Both the position numbers and the translations under genes were made by a program. The notes beneath the pieces were generated by a model, which searched no databases, was not told the origin of the DNA, and saw only the letters and a list, made by a program, of their open reading frames with translations. This document shows positions 13,176-24,521 of a DNA stretch of 64,000 nucleotides, in pieces. Position 1 is the stretch's first letter; every line of letters begins with the position of its first letter. Origin of the DNA: Glandiceps talaboti (lineage: Eukaryota > Hemichordata > Enteropneusta > Spengelidae); the NCBI RefSeq assembly GCF_964340395.1, contig NC_135570.1, positions 17,838,821 to 17,902,820 of the forward strand, written 5' to 3'.

Positions 13176-15342
13176 AAAAAACCAAAGAAAGTCTTTGTGT
13201 TGCGCTGGTCCCCTGAGCCCATTGAAAAACTTTGCGCTTGCTTAGATTGCACTAATTGGGGCGAGATTTTTGGTGCAGATGCTGATAATGCAACAGAGGT
13301 GATAACTGAGTACATTAACTGCGTTGATATATGCATACCTACTAGGACTCTGAAACGATTCCCAAATAATAAACCATGTTTCGATAGCAGTTTGAAACAT
13401 CTACTGCAAGGCAAACAAAGTGCCTATACTGAAGTAGAGAAACTGTTGAGAAAAGAAATACACAAGAAGAAAAAGCTTGACTACAAATGCAAACAAGAGA
13501 ATTATTTTTCAACAAAACAATATACAGGAAACGTGGCGGGGATTACAAAACATAACTGGGTATAAGTCATCCAAGGACAAACTGACAGTGACCAATGAAA
13601 GGGCCTTTGCTAACAAACTTAATGAAGTCTATACTCGCTTCGAAGAGGATGACAATGGAATGAAACTTACTAATGAAATGTAGTCTTTGGATAATGATGA
13701 TCAAGGTAAAAATAAAGAATCTAAAATTGTGATGACCACAGATCAGGTGCAAAAGCAGTTTCGAAACATTAATGTTTGTAAAGCCCACTGTCCTGATAAC
13801 ATCACAGGGAAACTTCTTAAAGAATGTGGTACTGAGTTGGCACCGGTCTTTTCAAAACTCCTCCAATTGTCGATCGACAGTAGCTCTGTTCCCCATTACT
13901 GGAAAATGAGTTGTATCACCCCAAGGCCAACTAAGAACAACGACTACAGACCAGTAGTACCGACTTTGAAATGTCTTGAATGTATTCTATTGCATTATCT
14001 CGTTGTTCAAACATCGTTGTATCAAGATCCGCTACAGTTTGCCTACCATCATCACAGAAGTACAGAGGATGCAGTTCTTTCCCTTTTACATACTGTTATC
14101 CAACATCTTGATGTTACTAATGTGTCGGTTCGAATATTATTTCGTGAACTTTTCTAGTGCATTCACTACCATATCTCCTAACTTGCTAATTAGAAAGTTG
14201 GAAGGTATGGCTGTAAGCCAATAATTAATCCGATGGGTCGCTGACTTTCTGGTAAGGCGGATACAATTCATATAAGTGAACTCAACACTCTCGGATAGTC
14301 GACTGACGAACACTGGCTTGTCTCAAGTATCAGTGATCTCTCCGTTCTTGTTAACCATCTTTACATCTGACTGTACTCCAAAACATGCCGACAGTAATGA
14401 TAGACTTTATAAATTCGCTGACGATAAAGCTCTGGTAGGCCTTATCACTGTGAATAAGGACAAAACTTACAGGCAAGAAGTGACATGGTGTGACGGTAAC
14501 AATTTGATATTAAATGTCAAGAAAACAAAAGAAATGATAATATAGATTTTCGAAAGAATACTTCACATCTGCCTATGCTAGAGATAAATGGAGAGGAAGT
14601 TGAAAGAGTAGACAGTTACAAATATCTTGGTATGTTGTTAACAAATACTGTCACCTGGGGTGAACACATTAACATGTTAATTCGCAAATGTTAGCAAAGA
14701 ATGTACTTCTTGCGTAAGTTGCATAGGTTTGTTGTATCAAAGAACATTTTACATACATTTTACAAATCCACTGTCGAGTCTATTATTGGATATTGTATTT
14801 CTTGCTGGGGTGGTAGCATCACCAAGTCGAATCAAAATCAAATAAATCTAGTAATTAAAAGTAGCAAGAAATAAGAAGTACACCATTGCCTGGAGTTGAC
14901 GATCTGTATATGAAATCCATGAGAATCAAAGCTGTACTTATACGATCTGACAATACTCATCCATTGCATAACAATTTTATTAAGACTAGGACCGGCATCA
15001 GATACCACTCAATTCAATGTCACACACACAGATTTATAAACACATTTGTGCCTTCAGCTATCAGAATGCTAAATCAATCGTCTAGTAGGTAGACCTGCCT
15101 GTTGTTCATATGGCATGTGTGTAATGTGATATTGTATGTGTTTTGTTGGAATTTTATATACTTGTTTAAATACTTTTCGTTGCTAAATCAGTATTTTAAT
15201 CAGAAGGTGCTATAGATTTCCCACTTGTCTTAGTGTTGTATCTATTATGTTGTAATATTCGGGGAGGCTGTGTAAACCACGTCACATTTCCAATTTTTTA
15301 TTGGACAAATAAAGGATGTTATTATTATCATTATTATTATAA
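13176..15342 (+). pseudogene. Decayed Rex1/Babar-like non-LTR retrotransposon, RT region
   Basis: Reverse transcriptase remnants in several frames. 13188-13565 gives the region between endonuclease and RT (IEKLCACLDCTNWG, PNNKPCFDSSLKHLL). 13687-14157 gives the RT fingers (KAHCPDNITGKLLKECG, NDYRPVVPT). 14276-14545 carries the catalytic FADD (about 14415-14426) and GNNLILNVKKTKEMII. 14560-15090 gives the C-terminal thumb region. Frameshifts and stops separate the pieces, so it is dead. The endonuclease is missing: the 5' side is the CA/CAGA repeat. The 3' end is an (ATT)-rich tail at 15318-15342, as expected for CR1-type elements with microsatellite 3' ends. Clade assignment is from memory of the family. 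Confidence 0.8.
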
Positions 15343-15828
15343 CTACACAGTGCTTAAACTGCTGTACAATTATTACCCCTGGCATAGACCTATAGTGACA
15401 CAATGACATGTACTTCCTCACTCTCCATTGCTGCCTCTATATACTGCATGGGATTGAATTGTTCACTAAAAAAGCCTCTGTCCTACCAGGTCCCCATGTA
15501 CACAGCTGGTTTGATAGATTTAAAACAAGACTGACTATTGTACACATACCTTCAGTTTTAAAACAATCATTTTATGATTAAATGCGGTCCATTAATGGTG
15601 GTCACACCATTCGGAAGATTAACTGGATTGGGAAGCTAAGGTAAACTAACCTTTAATTAAACCTCTACTAGCTAGCTGCAACTGGTCCATTTTTTTCATC
15701 AAATAACCAAAGATATATTCACTAAAATTTGGTCAATTACTTATAAAAAGACATTGTATCTGTTAATTAGTGGTCAACATTATCTGTAGGTAGTGTAGTG
15801 GCAAGTTTACATCTACAAATGTTAAAAC
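15343..15828. other. Non-coding spacer, nothing recognised
   Basis: No ORF, RNA gene or repeat was recognised between the LINE tail and the 50-bp satellite. Confidence 0.5.
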
Positions 15829-17286
15829 CCTACTCAATAGTCACCAATGGAGAGACGCCTAAAGGGTTAAGACTGATCCCTACTCAATAGTCACCAATGG
15901 AGAGACCCCTAAAGGGTTAAGACTGATCCCTACCCAATAGTCACCAATGAAGAGACCCCTAAAGGGTTAAGACTGATCCCTACTCAATAGTCACCAATGA
16001 AGAGACCCCTAAAGGGTTGAGACTGATCCCTACTCAATAGTCACCAATGGAGAGACCCCTAAAGTGTTGAGACTGATCCCTACTCAATAGTCACCAACGG
16101 AGAGACCCCTAAAGGGTCGAGACTGATCTCTACTCAATAGTCACCAATGAAGAGACCCCTAAAGGGTTGAGACTGATCCCTACTCAATAGTCACCAACGG
16201 AGAGACCCCTAAAGGGTTGAGACTGATCCCTACTCAATAGTCACCAATGAAGAGACCCCTAAAGGGTTGAGACTGATCCCTACTCAATAGTCACCAATGA
16301 AGAGACCCCTAAAGGGTTGAGACTGATCCCTACTCAATAGTCACCAATAGAGAGACCCCTAAAGGGTTTAGACTGATCCCTACTCAATAGTCACCAATGA
16401 AGAGACCCCTAAAGGGTTGAGACTGATCCCTACTCAATAGTCACCAATAGAGAGACCCCTAAAGGGTTAAGACTGATCCCTACTCAATAGTCACCAATGG
16501 AGAGACCCCTAAAGGGTTAAGACTGATCCCTACTCAATAGTCACCAATGGAAAGACCCCTAAAGGGTTAAGACTGATCCCTACTCAATAGTCACCAATGG
16601 AGAGACCCCTAAAGGGTTAAGACTGATCTCTACTCAATAGTCACCAATGAAGAGACCCCTAAAGGGTTGAGACTCATCTCTACTCAATAGTCACCAATGA
16701 AGAGACCCCTAAAGGGTTAAGACTGATCCCTACTCAATAGTCACCAATGAAGAGACCCCTAAAGGGTTAAGACTGATCCCTACTCAATAGTCACCAACGG
16801 AGAGACCCCTAAAGGGTTGAGACTGATCCCTACTCAATAGTCACCAATGAAGAGACCCCTAAAGGGTTAAGACTGATCCCTACTCAATAGTCACCAATAG
16901 AGAGACCCCTAAAGGGTTAAGACTGATCCCTACACAATAGTCACCAATAGAGAGACCCCTAAAGGGTTAAGACTGATCCCTACTCAATAGTCACCAATGA
17001 AGAGACCCCTAAAGGGTTAAGACTGATCCCTACTCAATAGTCACCAATAGAGAGACCCCTAAAGGGTTAAGACTGATCCCTACTCAATAGTCACCAATGA
17101 AGAGACCCCTAAAGGGTTGAGACTGATCCCTACTCAATAGTCACCAATGGAGAGATCCCTAAAGGGTTAAGACTGATCCCTACTCAATAGTCACCAATAG
17201 AGAGACCCCTAAAGGGTTAAGACTGATCCCTACTCAATAGTCACCAATGAAGAGACCCCTAAAGGGTTAAGACTGATCCCTACCCA
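15829..17286. repeat. Satellite array of about 29 copies of a 50-bp unit
   Basis: The unit reads gactgatccctactcaatag, then tcaccaatgaagagacccct, then aaagggttaa. Copies are very regular at 50 bp. Variable sites are few (atgg/atga/atag/acgg; gttaa/gttga), so the array is young or homogenised. No unique spacers, hence not a CRISPR-like structure. Confidence 0.97.
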
Positions 17287-17889
17287 AAAGAGAGTAGTAT
17301 AGTTTCCATATCCTGAAAAAATGCCATAATTGGACTTCTGATCAGTCAAAAATCCACCTCGCTAGAAGAAATATGCTTAGAACGCACAATTTTTACCAGG
17401 CACAATTGACAGCAAATGAACAGAAAGGCTGAAATTCCGATGATTTCTCAGTTGCATATTTGTGGTATCTTGTCATTTTGAACGGTCTGGTTAAACACTT
17501 AAATCTCCCGGGCTAGCTATTTGAATAGCTAATATTTAAATATTCACATAACCATTATGTCACGTGGCTAACCCCAACGTCATTCAATGGCCGAAGCTCC
17601 TCAAGGCTCGTTCCAAGCACAGACATTGGTGGAACATGTGTAACAGGACTTGCCTGTCATTACAAAACATGGTCAATATCCATGGCAAATAGACAAGATT
17701 GCGAAATAACCTTTAGATTCTCAACTAACAATTGGACCTTTGTATAGCTGTCTCATTGTCGTACGAGGCTGGACCAGTACCTTACTGTTAATAACTATGT
17801 TAAAAAGTCATCTGAATATAGATTCATAGGTAAGATTTAATGTTTCACATAAGCAGGACCTGGGACCACTTTCAGCAGGACCACTGGAT
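17287..17889. other. Non-coding spacer, nothing recognised
   Basis: Mixed-composition sequence between the 50-bp satellite and the minus-strand LINE. No coding signature was seen. Confidence 0.45.
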
Positions 17890-19510
17890 CTTTTAAGGCA
17901 CTGGTCTTGGAACCACCAGTTCACAAAATGATTTGTTCACCCCTGAAATTTGTATCATTGGCAAAAAGTCTGAAATTGAAAAAGTTGCTGGAGTTGCAAA
18001 TGTCATTACTATAGGAACGAAAAAGGGTCGGGCCAAGAATTGATCCCTGAGGCACTCCACACTGGATTTGCTTTGGACTTGAAGATTTCCCGCCAACAAT
18101 TATGGATTGCTGACGTTTATAAAGGTAGCTATGAATCCAGTTCGGCAGTTCACCCCTAATCCCATAGATATGTAACTTATGCAATACTATGTCATGATTG
18201 ATGGTGTCAAAAGCTTTTTTTGAAATCAATGAATATTCCAACAGTTGTATTTCTGTTTTCCATTCTGTTAGTTAATTCTGCAACAATGTTGACAAGGGCC
18301 AAATTAGTGCTGTTAGTAGCTTTTCTGAAAATCATATTGAATATCTGATAGAATTCCATTGGTAAGTGAAAGATTAATAATATGAGAAAGGGGACTAGAA
18401 ATACAATTAGCTGCATGCTTGGCCAACAAGCAGGTAGTATGTAAGACCCCAAATACAGGAGAAGTGAGATCAAAACTGAGCCTCTCAAAACGAAGAACAT
18501 GCTAAGTGAGACTGTGTTTGAGACTCTCATTTATCAAATAGACTGTAATTGCAAGCAAACCTGAGATCGTCTTTGAGACAGGTAAATGGTAGCCTCACAA
18601 CCTAGTATTTCGGCTTGTGTAGTCCAGACAATTTACGTGTAATTCAAACCTCGATCTGTTCAACTACACATACGTGTCTCATTTGTATTCAAAGACATCA
18701 CTGTTGAATCGTTGTTGTATGCAATGCATGTGGTTTGTTTGTTTGTTTCAATTTGTGCACAGTTGGGCCGAGTGACCATTATTTGTGTCTGATCATGTGC
18801 AGAGTTTAGCTAGGTGCATCTGTTGGTCATGCGATGACTTCTGTTGCTGTCCGCTGTTTATTGTTTACATCATACAAGTCTCAAATCCTGTCTCAGATAC
18901 CGTCTAACATTGGACTTCCTACAAAATGAGAGTCTCAGACTCAGTCTCACTTATGGTTTACATGGGGTCTTATACAACAAGGGATGGATGAGATCGTAAC
19001 CAAAAACTTTCTTTGTGTCAAGGGATAGTAATTCTTCTGCAACAACTGGTCTAAAAAAGAAGGAGTTGTTGTAGTTTCCTGTGATGAATTGTTCAAAATC
19101 AATATCGGATGATATTTTAGATGCTAAGTTAGGACCAATACTTGTGAAATACTCACAAAATGTGTCAGCTATTTTTGTAGGGTTTGTTTCGATATCACCC
19201 TTTAGGCAAATGTAACTTATTAGGTGTAGTATTCTTGTTCACATCCCTATTTAAAATTTTGTTAATAACTTTCCAGGTTTTAGAAGAATTGCCCGCTACA
19301 GAAGTCAATTTATGATAGAAGTGACGTTTCTTAGCAGCTCTCATGAAACGTCTTCAAATGTTTCTGTAAGTTTTATAGTATTCTTGTAAATCATTGTTCA
19401 TTGGCGACCGTTTTGTTTTAGAAAACAGAGAGTGTTTCTTTTTTATCGATATCAGAGTTCCCCTTGTCAACCAGGGTTTAGGAAAGACGATTTTCGACCA
19501 TTTTTCGCAT
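17890..19510 (-). pseudogene. Minus-strand LINE reverse transcriptase remnant, interrupted
   Basis: Reading from 19510 down to 17890 gives a LINE polymerase: the upstream linker (19480-19060, with KTWKVINKIL-like and IADTFCEYFTSIGPNLASKI segments), then after an insertion the RT fingers (18437-18207) and palm (18241-17921). Visible motifs are KAFDTINHDIVLHKLHIYGI and CGVPQGSILGPTLF. The catalytic box reads FAND instead of F/YADD (about 17944-17955), so an active-site aspartate is lost. Frames are broken. The family resembles CR1/L2/jockey-type LINEs; the clade is not resolved. Confidence 0.8.
18438..18976. mobile_element. Insertion of about 540 bp with imperfect inverted ends inside the LINE
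   Basis: The LINE reading is broken between the HPLLY-like and LLAKHAANC-like segments by a sequence with inverted ends. The left end reads tgtaagacccca, and the right end read inverted is tgtataagacccca. Both arms then share aagtgagactg and gagactctcattt. It has no coding capacity. It looks like a non-autonomous DNA transposon; the target duplication is short or absent (TA is possible). Confidence 0.6.
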
Positions 19511-19579
19511 TAAGAGGGGCGTGTTTAGAGGCTATACTTAGGAATTTAGCATAGAATAAATTATTAACTTATTAAGTTG

Positions 19580-19665
19580 TTTACACACACACACACACAC
19601 ACACAAACAAACACAGACACTTCGCGATGCCTATAGCACAACTGAACCTTATCAATTCAGTTGTT
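19580..19665 (+). repeat. Short copy of the CA-tract/hairpin-end repeat
   Basis: A (CA)n tract is followed by gcctatagcacaactgaacc and ttatcaattcagttgt, the same terminal hairpin as at 13144-13174 and 30163-30196. It sits about 35 bp before the 38-bp satellite. Confidence 0.7.
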
Positions 19666-19698
19666 AATAAACTCACTCCAGTTTCAGCAAGTGCAACT

Positions 19699-21002
19699 TT
19701 AATGACAGTGAACAATGCATGGGTTATTACGATGACATCATGACAGTGAGCAATGCATGGGTTATTACGATGACATCATGACAGCGAGCAATGCATGGGT
19801 TATTACGATGACATCATGACAGTGAGCAATGCATGGGTTATTATGATGACATCATGACAGTGAGCAATGCATGGGTTACTACGATGACATCATGACAGTG
19901 GGCAGTGCATGGGTTATTATGATGACATCATGACAGTGAGCAATGCATGGGTAATTATTACGATGACATCATGACAGTGAGCAATGCATGGGTTATTATG
20001 ATGACATCATGACAGTGAGCAATGCATGGGTTACTACGATGACATCATGACAGCGAGCAATGCATGGGTTATTACGATGACATCATGACAGTGAGCAATG
20101 CATGGGTTATTATGATGACATCATGACAGCGAGCAATGCATGGGTTATTACGATGACATCATGACAGTGAGCAATGCATGGGTTATTATGATGACATCAT
20201 GACAGTGAGCAATGCATGGGTTACTACGATGACATCATGACAGTGAGCAATGCATGGGTTACTACGATGACATCATGACAGTGAGCAATGCATGGGTTAC
20301 TACGATGACATCATGACAGTGAGCAATGCATGGGTTATTACGATGACATCATGACAGTGAGCAATGCATGGGTTACTACGATGACATCATGACAGCGAGC
20401 AATGCATGGGTTATTACGATGACATCATGACTGAGCAATGCATGGGTTATTACGATGACATCATGACAGTGAGCAATGCATGGGTTATTACGATGACATC
20501 ATGACAGTGAGCCATGCATGGGTTAATACGATGACATCATGACAGTGAGCAATGCATGGGTTATTACGATGACATCATGACAGTGAGCAATGCATGGGTT
20601 ATTACAATGACATCATGACAGTGAGCAATGCATGGGTTATTACGATGACATCATGACAGTGAGCAATGCATGGGTTATTAAGATGACATCATGACAGTGA
20701 GCAATGCATGGGTTACTACGATGACATCATGACAGAGCAATGCATGGGTTATTATGATGACATCATGACAGTGAGCAATGCATGGGTTACTACGATGACA
20801 TCATGACAGTGAGCAATGCATGGGTTATTACGATGACATCATGACAGTGAGCAATGCATGGGTTATTATGATGACATCATGACAGTGAGCAATGCATGGG
20901 TTACTACGATGACATCATGACAGTGAGCAATGCATGGGTTATTATGATGACATCATGACCGTGAGCAATGCATGGGTTATTACAATGACATCATGACAGT
21001 GA
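19699..21002. repeat. Satellite array of about 34 copies of a 38-bp unit
   Basis: The unit reads atgacatcatgacagtgagc, then aatgcatgggttattacg. Variable sites are ttactacg/ttattatg and agcgagc/agtgagc; two copies have small deletions (about 20431 and 20733). Every unit carries TGACATCA, one base from a CRE-like TGACGTCA, and the palindrome ATGCAT. Confidence 0.97.
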
Positions 21003-21639
21003 AGATTAGGCACATTTATCAGATAGAAAGACTTTAAAAAGCTCAAACATGAATTGTTTTGTATGTTTCAATTAATTGACCACACCATACATATTGAATG
21101 CTAAATACAATATTCCAATTTATTAAGTAAGTAACATTATTTCATGTAATCTACTTCCTGTTACTGCTTATCTTGTCTGTTTACACTCAATCCCAGTTTG
21201 ACTTTTTCTAAAGTGAACACATTGAAAAGAAGAAAAAAACAATATTTCAACATTTACCTCAGCTACTTTTATCAAATTATTAACATTTCAGAGTCATTAA
21301 TTCAACATACAAGGAGATATTCAATGTTCTGGACCTTTAATCTTTGCAAACTGGTCACTAGAGGATGCACTCACAGATGCTAAATCCAAGAGATTCATTG
21401 TTGAAGCTGGGTATTGGTCAGTTGCTAACTACAATGCTATCCTATGTTGTGTCTGTAATCACTGCTGGTTGTGGATACCTCTTGAGTAATACATTTACTT
21501 GTTTTGAAGGCAATTTTCCTGTTTCGGGTTTACCCATTATATTTCCAGCTGTCCTAACTTGTCTTGCTTTCTGTAAATGACAACAAGATGGTAATGGTCA
21601 AACAAAAGTGTGTAATGGTATAAAGAACAAGTCATTGAG
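21003..21639. other. Non-coding spacer, nothing recognised
   Basis: AT-rich DNA with short ORFs only. No domain or RNA gene was recognised. Confidence 0.45.
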
Positions 21640-22315
21640 AATGACATAGTCCCCGCTATGATTGGGTTTTAAGGAATTATCACTACTCTGATCACGCAAC
21701 AACACTTGTGAACCTAAATCAAACAGACTTAGATATGTTGTGTCTGCTTGTTGGACATGGAACATGCCTACAACAATAAAGGATGGGTCGGGTATGGGGG
21801 ATCGTATCATGAAGAAAATGGATATGCACATGTATGTCATAGAACACTGTCCTAATACCAACTTTGAATGAGATCTGTTCAAGCATGTCTGAGTTATGGC
21901 TTTGGACATGGAAAATTCACAAACAAAATGGCTGCTAGGCAGCCATATTGGATCGTATCATGACAACATTGAATATACACATGTATTGTTATAGAACACT
22001 GTCCTAATACCAACTTTGAATGAGATCTGTTCAAGCATGTCTGAGTTATGGCTTTAGACAGGGAAAATTTGCAAACAAAATGGCTGCTAGGCGGCCATAT
22101 TGGATCGTATCATGAAACAAATTGACGTGCATATGTATGCCATTGTATGTTGCCCCTGTACCAAGTTTGAAAAAAATCGGTCCAGGCATCTCCAAGAAAC
22201 GGCTGTGGACGGACGGACGGACGGACGGTTGGACGGACGCACGGACACACGGACGCATGGACAGACGGAACCCAATCCATAAGTCCCCGTCCCGGACTTC
22301 GTCCGGCGGGGACTA
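21640..22315. mobile_element. Dispersed repeat ending in CCCCG inverted termini, copy 1
   Basis: It starts near tagtccccgctatgattggg and ends cggcggggacta, with GGAC tandem blocks (22206-22250) before the end, so the two ends are inverted relative to each other. Internal blocks such as tgagatctgttcaagcatgt repeat within the element. A second, diverged copy occupies about 62975-63935. It has no coding capacity, so it is probably a non-autonomous element; the superfamily is unknown. Confidence 0.6.
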
Positions 22316-24521
22316 ACAAGCGACCTATCGGTCAGAATAGCTCCGCTGTTGTTTTTAGTTTAATTTTTTATTTTGGTAACATGTAGAAGTGGTTCAGTTC
22401 TTCAGCTCTTCACTATGCAGTTTTGTTTTAGCGATGTAATAAAGTGGTTAGTGGTTTCATATGATGTCTCACTATAAAACACATTTTACACAGAAAGTTG
22501 GTAATGTATTGTACTTTTATACCATAGTCACCATTTTATTAAAAAAATCTACTGTTATGAAAAATTACACAAAAATTCAGAAAAATAATGACTGGGAAAT
22601 GCACACAAGAAAAAGAAAAAAAAAGAGGATTTTGAGGTTGGCTATAAATAATTCCAGTGTCTTACAGCTTTAACCCTGGAAAATTTTAATGATGAATGAA
22701 AAGGGATCTAAAATAATTTTGAGGCAATTCGAATTTCAATTTTCTAAGAAATTTACCAAGTCAACAACATTCAACTTGTACTAGTTGTAGTAGACATAAC
22801 ATCGTCTGATATTTTAATTTACAAAGTTTCTTGTGACTGGCGCGTGTCAGTAGACTCGGCCAATTTTTTTTCATCATTCCATTGTATTTAAACCTTGTAC
22901 TTGACATTTCGCAATATTCATAATTCTCAACAAATTACCTCAACATGCCTCACCTCGCTCGTACTCAAAGCAGTCCCGGTATGATCACTGACTAGTCGTG
23001 CTTGCATACGGAGTAATCTGGAACTCGATTCTGACAATTGTCCCTACTATTTGTTTAGAGTCAAGTCAGCAATATAGACTTGTGCACCACCTGTCGTATG
23101 TAAGCAGGGCTAACCACTGGCATGACCAGAGAGAACCTTTTCGGATTTACATGTAACACGGGGAAAGATACGAAAAACATAATGCAAAGTCTGAAGCCAA
23201 ATTAAAGTTGTAATTATTTTAATTATTTTTACCTGCCAAATATTTGCATTTTGGAAATGGCAAGACACGTTCATGTCGTTTAACTTTACATGTAAACTGT
23301 CGGCCAATAAACAAAGTTTGGTCGATTCACATTCGGCAGTGATACTGCTCTTGCATAACTTCAACCGCATGCCAAGGCATGCCTTCCTTACGCGAGTTGT
23401 CTTCATTATGGTTCACTGTCACTCCAAATTGCACAACAATATAGAATTAATCACAAGTGACAAGATACAGTATATCTGAAAACATCAAACTTTTATAGTG
23501 GGTCTGAAGTGTGATTTTAGTGAGTACCAAGAACTCCCGTGTAGTTGCTGTGGAAAATCGCCCGGACGTCAAACGAGGTCAGCTTCAGCTTCAGCTTCCG
23601 GGTCAAATCAGTCATTTTCTACCGAAAATTCTTGAACGGTCCGGACTGTTACACAACGATCCTACTAAATTTACTTGCCATAGTTATTTAAAACACATAA
23701 AAATCCACCTTTTTGTGGAATTTGTAAACTTTCCGGTCCGTATTGAGGAAACTATGAGCATGGAGGGTTATACTTCCATGCTATGAGCGAAAAACTGGGT
23801 CGAAATTTCAGGGCCTCAAGTATGTGTCCCGAATTCGTCGGAACATCGGTATTCCTAAATGTAATGCCAAAATTTATTTTGCTGGCACAAAAGAAGAGAT
23901 ATCAGTTGAGGTTTAGGCGTTTTCAGTATCTAAAATGGGGAACTCTAGTGAAAGTTACGGCGAGTTGAAAATACCGAAAAATAAGGCCCGTGAGCAGCCA
24001 TTCAAAGTGTCGCTATCTGGAGCATATGAGGATAGATTATATGCAAATGAGGGTATTGCGGACTGGCTGATTATGTAGAAGGGGTGCAAAATTTGGATTT
24101 GAAGTTTACAACCCTGTTTCGAACAAACACTTGTCATTTGGGCGCATAATGCGTAGAATTATGACTATAGCACATATTACATTGCTTGGTTGACGTCAAT
24201 AGTGTCTTTTGAAAAGTGGCAGTTTACTTCAAGTCTAGTCGACTGATTTCCAATATGGCGTCGGTCACAATGCTCATTAACATATTCATTTTTTCTATAA
24301 ATTACAAGAAAAAAATCATAAAAAATAAAAATGAAGATGTGCTGACTTGAAATTAACAAATCTGAGTAAGCTACCCCCTGCGCATCAACACACCAGATAT
24401 CAAAGCAATCTGACAAATAGTATTTGAGGAGATGATGAAAATTTCATTTTTTGAAAAAAATTCATAAAAAATTGAAAATGGCACAGATCAACTTGGCATG
24501 AACAAATCTGAATAGCCTCCC
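22316..24521. repeat. Copy A of a 2.2-kb dispersed duplication
   Basis: Collinear with 56548-59316 from acaagcgacctatcggtcag to aacaaatctgaatagcctcc, with scattered substitutions and small indels. Copy A lacks the 576-bp inverted-repeat insertion present in copy B. A few ORFs are shared by both copies (for example minus strand 23406-23110), but the similarity is at DNA level and no domain is recognised. Its right edge is where the 42-bp satellite begins. Confidence 0.9.

Noticed and set aside
12999-13414. ORFs through the CA/CAGA tract on both strands
   Set aside because: Microsatellite translation. Only the plus-strand LINE part after about 13188 has coding similarity.
15829-17286. CRISPR-like array of regular 50-bp repeats
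   Set aside because: Units are contiguous and alike over their full length; there are no unique spacers and the context is eukaryotic.
23110-23406. Minus-strand ORF shared by both 2.2-kb duplicates (also 57886-58227)
   Set aside because: The whole segment is similar at DNA level, so sharing an ORF is expected; no domain or excess of silent change could be shown.
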